From Bordetella parapertussis (GTDB lineage Bacteria > Pseudomonadota > Gammaproteobacteria > Burkholderiales > SG8-41), in contig CAMCYP010000010.1 in assembly GCA_945885345.1 (NCBI GenBank), positions 32,276-96,275 of the forward strand: DNA of 64,000 nt. The letters run 5' to 3'. The notes beneath the pieces were generated by a model. That model saw only the letters and a program-made list of their open reading frames with translations, was not told where the DNA came from and did not search any database. The position numbers and the translations under genes were made by a program. Positions 37,581 through 45,783 of the stretch are shown one piece after another; positions within the stretch are counted from its first letter, which is position 1; each line of letters opens with the position of its first letter.

Positions 37581-38528
37581 ATGCCACTGCTTTCTGTCGT
37601 GATCCCCGTCTACAAGGCCGAAGGCTGTCTGGACGAACTCCATCGCCGGCTGGTGGCGGCCATCGAACCGGTGACGAAGGATTTCGAAATCGTGCTGGTC
37701 GAGGATTGCGGCGGTGACCGGTCATGGCAAATCATTCGCGCACTGGCAGCCGCAGATCCGCGGGTCAGGGGATTGCAGTTCAGCCGAAATTTCGGCCAGC
37801 ACTACGGTATCACCGCGGGACTCGACGTGGCGGAGGGCGACTGGGTGGTGGTGATGGACTGCGACCTGCAGGATCGACCGGAAGAAATCCCGCGCCTGTA
37901 CGCCAAGGCGCTGGAAGGTTACGACGTGGTGCTGGCGCGCCGTGGCGGTCGTACTGACGGCCTGCTCAAGCGGTTTTCATCCTGGTGTTTTTACCGCTTG
38001 CTGAGCTGGCTTGCAGATACCGAATACGACAGCGCCGCCGGCAATTTCCGCGTCATCTCGCGCAAGGTGGTACTCGCCTGCCGCAGCATGCGTGAACAAC
38101 TGCGTTTCTTCAGCGGACTGGTCAACTGGATGGGCTTCCCCACGACCAGCATCGAAGTCAGCCATGCCGAGCGTCACGAAGGACACTCCACTTACACCTT
38201 CGGCAAGCTGTGGAAACTGGCCGTCGACACCATCACTGCCTATTCGGACAAGCCGCTGCGCCTCGCCGTGCGTTTCGGGTTTGTGATGTCCATGCTGTCG
38301 TTTGCCGCGGGGCTTTATATCCTGCTGCGCGCGGCGCTCTACGGCTCGCCGGTGGTGGGCTGGCCCAGCCTGATGGTCTCCGTGTATTTCATCGGTGGCA
38401 TCATCATCAGCATCCTCGGCGTGCTGGGCATTTATCTGGGCAAAACCTTCGATGAAGCCAAGAAGCGGCCGCTGTATATCGTGATGAACACGACGTTCGA
38501 TCATGCACCCCGCGATCAGGCGCATTGA
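37581..38528 (+). CDS. GT2 glycosyltransferase of the DPM1/ArnC/GtrB type (polyprenyl-phosphate sugar synthase)
   Basis: A 315-residue enzyme. The GT2 domain (residues ~1-220) has SVVIPVYKAEGCLDEL at the start, the VMDCDLQDRPEEIP motif holding the metal-binding aspartates, and a QLRFFSGLVNWMGF segment typical of the group. Two C-terminal membrane helices (about 235-257 and 266-288) anchor it. Such enzymes transfer a sugar from a nucleotide to undecaprenyl phosphate on the cytoplasmic side. With the four-helix protein and GT39 enzyme encoded downstream it probably starts a lipid-carrier-based sugar transfer. Its end overlaps the next gene by 26 bp. Confidence 0.88.
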   Translation: MPLLSVVIPVYKAEGCLDELHRRLVAAIEPVTKDFEIVLVEDCGGDRSWQIIRALAAADPRVRGLQFSRNFGQHYGITAGLDVAEGDWVVVMDCDLQDRPEEIPRLYAKALEGYDVVLARRGGRTDGLLKRFSSWCFYRLLSWLADTEYDSAAGNFRVISRKVVLACRSMREQLRFFSGLVNWMGFPTTSIEVSHAERHEGHSTYTFGKLWKLAVDTITAYSDKPLRLAVRFGFVMSMLSFAAGLYILLRAALYGSPVVGWPSLMVSVYFIGGIIISILGVLGIYLGKTFDEAKKRPLYIVMNTTFDHAPRDQAH

Positions 38529-39168
38529 ATGGGACAGCGCGGCCTTCGGTCGCGACTGTTTTGAAATTGACGGGCTCGACGCGGATGCCCTGCAGGAGGC
38601 CGCGGGTCGGCCCGGGCATTACAGCATCAAGGTCGATGCGCTCGCGTCCAAGGCGCTGCTGCACCAGCACGGGTTTTATTACTGTGACACGCTGATCGAG
38701 CCGTTTTGTGCGCGTGGGCGGTTTACCGGCCATCGGGATCCCCGGGCGGGTTTTGCACGCGACACCGCACTCGATGCCGTGCTGGCGATTTGCCACGGTG
38801 CATTCCGCCACGGCCGCTTCCATCGCGATTTCCATTTATCCGCGGCGCAGGCCGATCTGCGTTATGACAACTGGCTGCGCCAGATGCATGCTGCAGGAAA
38901 TGTTTATGGATTACTGTTTGAAGGGCGGTTGGCCGGGTTTATCGCGGTTGATGCCGGGCGCCTGGTGTTGCATGCAGTGTCTGCGGCACTGCGCGGGCAG
39001 GGCATCGCGAAATATCTGTGGACGGCAGTCTGTGACGACCTCTATCGCCAACACGCTGAACTGGGCAGTTCGATTTCCGCCGCCAATGTAGCGGCGGCCA
39101 ATCTGTATGCGACGCTGGGGTTTCGTTTCCGGCATCCCGTCGATGTTTACCACCGGTGGACGACATGA
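38503..39168 (+). CDS. GNAT N-acetyltransferase, probably sugar-modifying (WecD-like)
   Basis: A 221-residue protein. The start IRRIEWDSAAFG resembles WecD/FdtC-type sugar acetyltransferases, and the GNAT acetyl-CoA fold occupies roughly residues 90-215, with the R/Q-x-x-G-x-A loop (LRGQGIAKYLW) and the final AANVAAANLYATLGFRF motif. In ECA synthesis WecD acetylates the 4-amino group made by WecE; wecE is three genes downstream here, so a 4-acetamido-4,6-dideoxyhexose is a reasonable product. Similarity to WecD outside the fold is limited. It overlaps both neighbours (26 bp and 4 bp). Confidence 0.7.
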   Translation: MHPAIRRIEWDSAAFGRDCFEIDGLDADALQEAAGRPGHYSIKVDALASKALLHQHGFYYCDTLIEPFCARGRFTGHRDPRAGFARDTALDAVLAICHGAFRHGRFHRDFHLSAAQADLRYDNWLRQMHAAGNVYGLLFEGRLAGFIAVDAGRLVLHAVSAALRGQGIAKYLWTAVCDDLYRQHAELGSSISAANVAAANLYATLGFRFRHPVDVYHRWTT

Positions 39169-39527
39169 GCTATTTATTTGTGTTCATTACGATTTTTCTG
39201 ACCGTCTACAGCCAGATCGTGATCAAGTGGCAAGTGGTGGCGGCCGGCGCATTCCCCGTCGAATCGGTTGACCGCATCTGGTTCCTGGCGAAGCTGCTGG
39301 TCAATCCCTGGGTGATCTCGGCACTCGCTGCAGGCCTGTTGGCCGTGGTGTCGTGGATGGCGGCGATGACCAAGCTGGAGCTGTCGCATGCGTATCCTTT
39401 CATGAGCCTTGCCTTCGTGATGGTGCTGGTGTTGAGTGCGCTGGTGTTCCACGAGCCGGTCAATGCCTGGAAGATCGTCGGGCTGGTATTGATCACCGCC
39501 GGCATCGTAGTCGGGAGCCAGGGTTGA
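39165..39527 (+). CDS. Four-helix EamA/SMR-like membrane protein (ArnE/ArnF-like)
   Basis: A 120-residue protein with four membrane helices in the small multidrug resistance topology: TM1 with V-Y-S-Q-I-V-I-K-W, TM2 at LLVNPWVISALAAGLLAVVSW, TM3 at YPFMSLAFVMVLVLSALVF and TM4 at AWKIVGLVLITAGIVVGSQ. The SQ-x-x-x-K pattern in TM1 and H-A-Y-P-F are typical of ArnE/ArnF subunits that flip undecaprenyl-phosphate-aminoarabinose. Only one subunit is seen here, so it may act as a homodimer. It probably flips the lipid-linked sugar made by the upstream GT2. The ATGA start overlap with the acetyltransferase indicates coupling. Confidence 0.8.
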   Translation: MSYLFVFITIFLTVYSQIVIKWQVVAAGAFPVESVDRIWFLAKLLVNPWVISALAAGLLAVVSWMAAMTKLELSHAYPFMSLAFVMVLVLSALVFHEPVNAWKIVGLVLITAGIVVGSQG

Positions 39528-40396
39528 GGTTATGCCCGGACTGCGGCGCAACGCTGGGTGCTGCAGGCTGGGATTGCGGCGCTTGCGGTCATAGCCCGCA
39601 ACAGCGCGCCGGATTTGTTGCGCTTGCCCCCGCGCTTGCTGCACAGTCCGAAGGTTTTGATCCGGCATTGTTTGCCGAACTGGCTGCGCTGGAGTCGCGC
39701 AATTTCTGGTTTCGTTCACGCAACCGGCTGCTGGTGTGGGCGCTGCGGCGTTATTTCCCCGGTGCGGCGAATTTCCTGGAAGTGGGCTGCGGTACGGGTT
39801 TTGTGCTGCAGGGCATTGCCGCCGCCTTTCCCGCGCTGACGCTGAGCGCGAGCGAAGCGCAGACCGAAGGCCTGGCATATGCGGCGGAGCGCGTGCCGCG
39901 TGCGCAATTCCTGCAGATGGACGCGCGCCGCATGCCGTTTGACCGTGAGTTCGACGTCATCGGCGCTTTTGACGTGATTGAACACATAGCCGAAGACGAA
40001 ACCGTGCTCGGCGCGATGCATCGTGCCCTGCGGCCCGGTGGCGGCATCCTGCTCACGGTTCCCCAGCATCCGTCACTGTGGAGCGAATACGACGTGCGCG
40101 CCCATCATGTCCGGCGCTATACCGCCGGTGAACTGCGGTACAAGCTCACGCGCGCCGGCTTCGAGATCGTTAAAATGACATCCTTTGTCTCGCTGCTGCT
40201 GCCCCTGATGCTGCTTTCCCGCCGATCCCAGCGTGTTACCGGTGCGGATTATGATCCGCTGGCCGAGTTGCGCATCGCACCCGTGGCCAATGCGTTGCTG
40301 GAGTGCGTGCTGGATGCCGAACGCTTGCTGATCCGCGCCGGCCTGCCGTTGCCGGCGGGCGGGTCCCTGCTGGCGGTGGCGCGGCGCCCGGCCTGA
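39524..40396 (+). CDS. SAM methyltransferase with N-terminal zinc ribbon
   Basis: A 290-residue protein. I used the TTG at 39524, which overlaps the upstream stop (TTGA) and keeps a compact zinc ribbon (C4-x2-C7 and C18-x2-C21). No closer ATG exists before residue ~115. Motif I is L-E-V-G-C-G-T-G at about 85-92; motif IV appears as VIGAFDVIEHI and post-I as ALRPGGGILLTVPQHPSLWSEYD. This pattern is shared by UbiE-like methyltransferases found in O-antigen loci. The C-terminal part has a hydrophobic stretch (LLLPLMLL). It may methylate a sugar or lipid carrier-bound glycan. Confidence 0.78.
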   Translation: MRLCPDCGATLGAAGWDCGACGHSPQQRAGFVALAPALAAQSEGFDPALFAELAALESRNFWFRSRNRLLVWALRRYFPGAANFLEVGCGTGFVLQGIAAAFPALTLSASEAQTEGLAYAAERVPRAQFLQMDARRMPFDREFDVIGAFDVIEHIAEDETVLGAMHRALRPGGGILLTVPQHPSLWSEYDVRAHHVRRYTAGELRYKLTRAGFEIVKMTSFVSLLLPLMLLSRRSQRVTGADYDPLAELRIAPVANALLECVLDAERLLIRAGLPLPAGGSLLAVARRPA

Positions 40397-40407
40397 ATTT
40401 TCCCGAC

Positions 40408-41547
40408 ATGAGCACTCCCTTCAATAAACCGTTCACCATCGGCCGCGAGCTGGATTACATTGCCGATGCCGTGGCGCGCGGCCATTTGTCGGGCGACGGG
40501 CATTACACGAAGCTGTGTCACCGCTGGCTGGAAGAAAAGCTCGGCGCAAAACGCGCGCTGCTGACCCACTCGTGTACCGCGGCCCTCGAGATGGCGGCGA
40601 TCCTGTGTGATATCCGGCCGGGCGACGAAGTCATCATGCCGTCGTACACCTTTGTATCGACGGCCAATGCCTTTGTGCTGCGCGGCGGCGTGCCGGTGTT
40701 CGTCGACATCCGCCCTGACACGCTGAATCTGGATGAAAAACTGATCGAGGCGGCAATCACGCCGAAAACCCGCGCCATCGTGCCGGTGCATTACGCCGGC
40801 GTCGCCTGCGAAATGGATGCAATCATGGCGATTGCCCGCCGTCACAATCTGCTGGTGGTGGAGGATGCGGCGCAGGCGGTGCTGTCGGAATACAAGGGCC
40901 GGCGGCCCGGCGCCATCGGCCACCTCGGCTGCCTGTCCTTCCATGAAACCAAGAACGTCATCAGCGGTGAGGGTGGCGCGCTGCTGGTCAATGATCCGGC
41001 GCTGGTTGAGCGTGCCGAGATCATCCGCGAAAAAGGCACCAACCGCTCCAAATTTTTCCGCGGCGAAGTCGACAAGTACACCTGGGTCGACATCGGCTCG
41101 TCGTTTCTGCCCAGCGAACTGATCGGCGCCTTTTTGTGGGCGCAGCTCGAACACGCGGAAGCCATCATTGCGCGCCGCCGCAGCCTGTGCGTGCTGTACC
41201 GCGAGGCGCTGCAGGATCTTGCGGATGAAGGGCTGATCGTGCTGCCGCAGGTCGAGCCCGAAGGCGTGGCCGGCAATGGTCACATGTTCTACCTGTTCAC
41301 GCGCAGTGCGGCGGAACGCCCGGCACTGTTGGCGCATCTGAAAGCCACCGGAGTGCATGCGGTGTTCCACTACGTGCCGTTGCATTCGTCGCCGGCCGGG
41401 CGGCAGTTCGGCCGCACTGCCGGCGCATTGCCGGTGACCGAAGACCGGGCTGACCGGCTGCTGCGGCTGCCGCTGTACTACGGCCTCGCGGAAGACGAGG
41501 CGCGGCGGGTTGCTGCGGCGGTTCGACAGTTCTTTGAAAACCGGTAA
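40408..41547 (+). CDS. wecE: dTDP-4-amino-4,6-dideoxygalactose transaminase (WecE)
   Basis: A 379-residue DegT/DnrJ/EryC1 aminotransferase. It matches WecE of enterobacterial common antigen over long stretches (MPSYTFVSTANAF, VPVHYAGVACEMD, FFRGEVDKYTW), and its PLP lysine is Lys182 in FHETKN. WecE turns dTDP-4-keto-6-deoxyglucose into dTDP-4-amino-4,6-dideoxygalactose. One Gly is missing after the lysine loop compared with the E. coli enzyme (SGEGGA rather than GGEGGA). The stop codon lies inside an octamer repeat that starts at 41543. The dTDP-sugar must come from RmlA/RmlB-type enzymes encoded elsewhere, or from the RmlB-like SDR at 57408 if that acts on dTDP-glucose. Confidence 0.92.
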   Translation: MSTPFNKPFTIGRELDYIADAVARGHLSGDGHYTKLCHRWLEEKLGAKRALLTHSCTAALEMAAILCDIRPGDEVIMPSYTFVSTANAFVLRGGVPVFVDIRPDTLNLDEKLIEAAITPKTRAIVPVHYAGVACEMDAIMAIARRHNLLVVEDAAQAVLSEYKGRRPGAIGHLGCLSFHETKNVISGEGGALLVNDPALVERAEIIREKGTNRSKFFRGEVDKYTWVDIGSSFLPSELIGAFLWAQLEHAEAIIARRRSLCVLYREALQDLADEGLIVLPQVEPEGVAGNGHMFYLFTRSAAERPALLAHLKATGVHAVFHYVPLHSSPAGRQFGRTAGALPVTEDRADRLLRLPLYYGLAEDEARRVAAAVRQFFENR

Positions 41548-41608
41548 CTGGTGATTGGTAACTGGTAATTGGTGAAGGGCGCGCCGTACCACCACTTACC
41601 AATCACCT
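41543..41608. repeat. Octamer array (GGTAACTG/GGTGATTG type) with inverted end
   Basis: Units of GGTAACTGGTGATTGG type run from 41543 to 41574, and the complementary TTACCAATCACC appears at 41596-41608. It contains the wecE stop codon and reaches to within 7 bp of the MBOAT start codon, leaving no clear ribosome binding site outside the repeat. Confidence 0.8.
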
Positions 41609-41614
41609 AAAAAA

Positions 41615-43183
41615 ATGCTCTTCAACTCCCACGCCTTCATCTTCCTGTTCCTGCCGCTGACGCTGCTGGCGTTCTTCGGCCTCGGACGGATCAGCGCCCG
41701 ACTGGCGGCGGGCGGGCTGGCGGCTGCCTCGCTCATTTTCTACGGTTGGTGGAATCCGGCTTATGTTGCGTTGCTGCTGCTGTCGATTTTTTTCAATTTC
41801 ACCGCGGGCAGCGCGATTGCGCGGGCACAGGCGGCCGGCGCCGCCCGGCGCAGTTTTCACCTGCTCACTGCTGCGGTCATGGCCAACCTCGCGCTGCTTG
41901 CCTATTACAAGTACGCGAATTTTTTTGTTGCCAATTTCAACGCCGTCACCGGCGCCGGCCTCGGTTTTGCCGAGGTTGTGCTGCCCGAAGTTGTGTTGCC
42001 ATTGGGTATTTCGTTTTTCACCTTCACCCAGATCGCATTCCTGGTCGATGCCCACCAGGGCAAGGCGCGTGAATACAACCTGGTGCACTACGGCCTGTTC
42101 GTGACCTACTTTCCGCACCTGATTGCCGGACCCATCCTGCACCACGGCGAAATGATGCCGCAGTTCGCCCGTCGCGAAATTTACAAACCGCAGCACGACC
42201 TCATCGCCGCCGGGCTCACGCTGTTTGTCCTCGGTCTGGCCAAGAAAGTGCTGATTGCCGACGGCGTGGCGCCGCATGTTGCGCCGGTATTCGACGCGCC
42301 GGGTGCGGGCGTCACGCTGACCATGCTGGAGGCGTGGTGCGGCGCCCTGGCCTACACCTTCCAGCTGTATTTTGATTTTTCAGGCTACTCCGACATGGCG
42401 GTCGGCCTGTCGCTGATGTTTGGTGTGCGCCTGCCGGTGAATTTTCATTCGCCGTACAAAGCAGTGAACGTCATTGATTTCTGGCGGCGCTGGCACATGA
42501 CGCTGTCGCGGTTTCTGCGGGACTATCTGTATGTGCCGCTGGGCGGCAACCGCAAGAGCAGGACCAGGCGCTACACCAACCTGCTGCTGACCATGCTGCT
42601 GGGCGGGTTGTGGCATGGCGCGGGCTGGACCTTTGTGCTGTGGGGATTGCTGCACGGCGTGTACCTGGTGATCAATCATGGCTGGCGCGAATTCCGCCGC
42701 CGTCTTGGCCACAAGCTGCATCAATCGACGGCGTGGGGGCGTCGTGCCGGCTGCCTGCTGACGTTCATTGCCGTGGTTGCGGGCTGGGTGCTGTTCCGTG
42801 CGCCGGATGTTGAAACGGCGACGGCGATCCTGCGCGCGATGGCCGGTCTTAATGGTCTGGTGCTGCCGGAGTCCTGGTTTGCCAGGGCGGGTGGCATTGG
42901 CGCGGCACTGGCTGCACTGGGGATCGAATTCGGCGCGACACCGGCACTGCCGCGCACCGGTGTGCTGAACTGGATCTGGATATTGCTGGTGGTGGTGTGG
43001 CTTGCACCGAATACCCAGCAGATCATGGCGGCGGCGAAGCCGGCACTGGGCGTGCCGAATGAGGCACCGTCGCGTATTTGCTGGCGCATTTCCATGCCCT
43101 GGGCATTGCTGACGTTGTGCCTGGCGCTGGCGGTGATCGTCAACCTCGGACGCCATTCCGAGTTTCTGTATTTTCAATTCTGA
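41615..43183 (+). CDS. MBOAT-family O-acyltransferase (AlgI-like)
   Basis: A 522-residue protein with about 11 membrane helices. The AlgI/DltB-type hallmarks are present: FDFSGYSDMAVGLSLMFG, N-F-H-S-P-Y, WRRWHMTLSRFLRDYLYVPLGG and the catalytic-His region GGLWHGAGWTFVLWG. MBOAT proteins pass an acetyl or acyl group across the membrane to an extracytoplasmic acceptor. The next gene encodes a membrane-anchored SGNH-like protein 3 bp away, the usual partner that attaches the acyl group to glycan. It interrupts the aminosugar genes, so the acylated glycan is probably built in this region. Confidence 0.9.
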   Translation: MLFNSHAFIFLFLPLTLLAFFGLGRISARLAAGGLAAASLIFYGWWNPAYVALLLLSIFFNFTAGSAIARAQAAGAARRSFHLLTAAVMANLALLAYYKYANFFVANFNAVTGAGLGFAEVVLPEVVLPLGISFFTFTQIAFLVDAHQGKAREYNLVHYGLFVTYFPHLIAGPILHHGEMMPQFARREIYKPQHDLIAAGLTLFVLGLAKKVLIADGVAPHVAPVFDAPGAGVTLTMLEAWCGALAYTFQLYFDFSGYSDMAVGLSLMFGVRLPVNFHSPYKAVNVIDFWRRWHMTLSRFLRDYLYVPLGGNRKSRTRRYTNLLLTMLLGGLWHGAGWTFVLWGLLHGVYLVINHGWREFRRRLGHKLHQSTAWGRRAGCLLTFIAVVAGWVLFRAPDVETATAILRAMAGLNGLVLPESWFARAGGIGAALAALGIEFGATPALPRTGVLNWIWILLVVVWLAPNTQQIMAAAKPALGVPNEAPSRICWRISMPWALLTLCLALAVIVNLGRHSEFLYFQF

Positions 43184-43186
43184 GCG

Positions 43187-44338
43187 ATGACCCCACGCGC
43201 TTATTCATGGTGGCTGGTTGGCGGATGCCTGACCGTGCTGGCACCGGTGGTCGTGCTCAACCTGCTGCTGATCAATAACGATTATCGCCATGACAAAAAC
43301 CGGCTGGCGAGCCAGTGGCAGCACGAAACCGGCGGCGTGACTTATGCGCCGCCGATCACCAGCAACCGTGCCTTCAAAACCCTGCGCGCCAATGACCGGC
43401 TGGCGGACATCAATGCGCTGGTCTTCGGTTCCTCGACGGCGCTGAGCATTACCGCGGATGCGTTCCCCGCCGGCATCCAGGCCTACAACTTTGCCCAGAC
43501 CGGCAACCCCCTGCGGATGGTGATCGGTGAGGCCGGTTATGTGCTTGACCACTGGAGCAACCGGGTGCGCTGGCTGGTGATTCCGCTCGACTGGGCATTG
43601 GGTTTTGTTTACGAGGCGGATGTGTCAACGCCAGTGGACCTGTCGGTCGCCGCCGTGGCGCCGCCCGTGGCGCCGCCGGTGGCCGTGCAGTTGCACGAGG
43701 CGCTGAGCCTGCCGCGCATCACCAATCTGGCGGAAATTCTGATGGAAATATTTGGCGCAGCAGATCGGCGGTCTGCCGCACGACATTTTTTTACAGCACC
43801 CGCAGCCGAACCCTACCGCTGCAGCGATGGCGTGATGGCCCGCGACTACGACACCATTTACCGCGGCCAGTGCGTCGGTTTCCGCTTTGACGGCAGCGCA
43901 ACTTTTGCCGACCAGAAACGTATCACTGCCGGTACCGCACCCGGCGTGCTGGCGCAGGCCGCGAGCGCGTCATCGCAGTACGCGCGGGCGCTGGCACACA
44001 GCGCAGGGCAGCCTGATGCGGCGTTGCTGGAACGTCTTTCCGGCCTGCTGCAGCAGGCGCAGGCGCGCGGCGTGCGAGTGGTGCTGTTCATGCCGCCGCT
44101 GCTGCCCGGACTGGATGCCCGGCTTGCCGCGTCACGACGCAGCGGTGCACAGCTTGCCCGGACCAAGGCCGTACTGCAGGATTGGGCGAGGCAACAGCAC
44201 ATCGCATTGTTCGATGCGGGTCCATCGGAATTGCACGGGTGCACGGCCACCGAGTTCATCGATGCCCACCACGCCCTGCCGGCGTGTTATCGCAAGGTGC
44301 TCGCGCGAATGTTTGCGGCGCATCCGGCCGTGCCATGA
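43187..44338 (+). CDS. Periplasmic SGNH-like acyltransferase partner (AlgJ/AlgX/DltD-like)
   Basis: A 383-residue protein with one N-terminal membrane anchor (residues ~8-30) and a periplasmic domain. The block I-like motif ALVFGSSTAL has a serine in the GSS position, and near the C-terminus the sequence EFIDAHHALPACY provides the D-x-x-H pair of SGNH hydrolases, with VVLFMPPLLPG between. Proteins of this sort receive an acyl group from an MBOAT partner and place it on polysaccharide. There are several Cys pairs. Its 4-bp overlap (ATGA) with the GT39 gene supports one operon. The family cannot be named precisely. Confidence 0.65.
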   Translation: MTPRAYSWWLVGGCLTVLAPVVVLNLLLINNDYRHDKNRLASQWQHETGGVTYAPPITSNRAFKTLRANDRLADINALVFGSSTALSITADAFPAGIQAYNFAQTGNPLRMVIGEAGYVLDHWSNRVRWLVIPLDWALGFVYEADVSTPVDLSVAAVAPPVAPPVAVQLHEALSLPRITNLAEILMEIFGAADRRSAARHFFTAPAAEPYRCSDGVMARDYDTIYRGQCVGFRFDGSATFADQKRITAGTAPGVLAQAASASSQYARALAHSAGQPDAALLERLSGLLQQAQARGVRVVLFMPPLLPGLDARLAASRRSGAQLARTKAVLQDWARQQHIALFDAGPSELHGCTATEFIDAHHALPACYRKVLARMFAAHPAVP

Positions 44339-45783
44339 AAGACAGAATGCGGCACACTGCCGCCGTGACTGATACCGACATCCTTTCCCGACGTGGCTGG
44401 TGGCTGCTGTTTGCTGCCGCTGCGATTACATTCCTGCCCGCACTCGGTTACTACTATGTCGGTGAAGAGGCGATTTTTCCGATCTCGGCGCTGGAAATGT
44501 GGTTTCACGGCGAGCCGGTCAAGCGCCTGCTGTTCGGTGCCGATCTGCAGCACAATCCGCTGTTTGCGTGGCTGATCATTCCGCCGGCGACACTGTTCGG
44601 CTGGGATGCGATGCTGGTGGTGGCACGGGCCATCACCATGGCTGCGACAGTGCTTAGCGGAGCGGTGGTGGCCTGGCTGGCACAGGCGCTGTACCGGGAC
44701 CGCATATTCAGCGCGGTGGCGGCAACGGTGTACATCACGCTCGCGGATCTTTTTTTCTATCGCGGCTGGTTGGCCTATGTCGATCCGCTGTTCGGCTTGC
44801 TGGTGTTCAGCGCCATTGCCTGCCTGTGGGTGGCCTGCGAGCGGCGGCAGTATTCGTTGCTGGCCCTCGCTTTGCTCATGGTCTACGCCGGATTCATGGC
44901 CAAGGCGCTGACGGCGTACGTGTTTTATGCCGGTGCCGGGCTGGTGCTGCTGTTCCGCACCGACTACCGCCGTTTCCTGCTGACCGCACCAGCGCTGTTG
45001 TTGCACGCCACCGGCGCTGTGCTGCCGCTGACGTGGCTGATGATATTTGCCAGCAACCGCGGCCAGGGTTCGAGAATGTTCAGCGAGATCGTGGCCAAGC
45101 TCGCGCCCGACAACCTCGGGGCTTATTTGACCAAGCTGCTGGTCTATCCGCTGGATACCCTGCAGTGCCTGGCGCCGGCCGCATTGATCGCCCTGTGGTT
45201 GCTGGCGCGGCAACGGTCCAACATTGCGCTGACCGCGGATGTTGCGCTGAAAACCGCAGCGTGGATTGCGCTGGTGAATTTTTTACCGTACTGGCTCGCA
45301 CCACACAGCCATGTCCGTTACCTGCTGCCGCTGTATCCGCTGGCGGCATTGGTCATTGCGCGGGTGTTGTGGCTGGGCGGGCCGCAGGTACTGCAGCTGA
45401 CGCGGCGCTGGCTGGTCGGCATCATCGTCCTGAAACTGCTGGTGGCTGTGGTGGTGTTTCCCGTATATCAGGCGCGTTACCGCGGCGCGAATTATGCGGA
45501 AACAGCGCAGACCATTCGCGACCGGACTGCGGGCCATGCGCTGTACACCACCAATGTCAGCGCCAGTGGTCTGTCGGTTGCTGCGTACATTGATACGGCG
45601 CGCTTGCCGCAAGCGCCGCTGACTTTTCCGCCGGCCCAATGGGCAGATGGTTTTGTAATCGCTTATGAAGCCGATCCGCAGCTGGGCCGGATCGCCGAGC
45701 AATACCGTCTTGGCGGCAATGAACTGTATTTGTTATGCCGCGGTACGGCCTGCTCTCAGCCCGCAGCTGGCTTATCCAAGTAA
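44335..45783 (+). CDS. GT39-type membrane glycosyltransferase (ArnT-like)
   Basis: A 482-residue protein with about 11 hydrophobic helices. Near the start GYYYVGEEAIFPISALEMW resembles the first periplasmic loop of ArnT, with the acidic residues (E-E) expected to act in catalysis. HNPLFAWLIIPPATLFGW follows. ArnT enzymes transfer a sugar from undecaprenyl phosphate to lipid A or LPS on the periplasmic side. Its position after the polyprenyl-P transferase, flippase-like protein and WecE suggests it uses the lipid-linked aminosugar. The start overlaps the SGNH gene (ATGA), and the 3' end overlaps the convergent GT9 gene by 28 bp. Confidence 0.82.
   Translation: MKDRMRHTAAVTDTDILSRRGWWLLFAAAAITFLPALGYYYVGEEAIFPISALEMWFHGEPVKRLLFGADLQHNPLFAWLIIPPATLFGWDAMLVVARAITMAATVLSGAVVAWLAQALYRDRIFSAVAATVYITLADLFFYRGWLAYVDPLFGLLVFSAIACLWVACERRQYSLLALALLMVYAGFMAKALTAYVFYAGAGLVLLFRTDYRRFLLTAPALLLHATGAVLPLTWLMIFASNRGQGSRMFSEIVAKLAPDNLGAYLTKLLVYPLDTLQCLAPAALIALWLLARQRSNIALTADVALKTAAWIALVNFLPYWLAPHSHVRYLLPLYPLAALVIARVLWLGGPQVLQLTRRWLVGIIVLKLLVAVVVFPVYQARYRGANYAETAQTIRDRTAGHALYTTNVSASGLSVAAYIDTARLPQAPLTFPPAQWADGFVIAYEADPQLGRIAEQYRLGGNELYLLCRGTACSQPAAGLSK

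Noticed and set aside
40249..41595. Long minus-strand open frame opposite wecE
   Set aside because: Full overlap with wecE, no family motifs and an odd composition; it is a by-product of codon bias.
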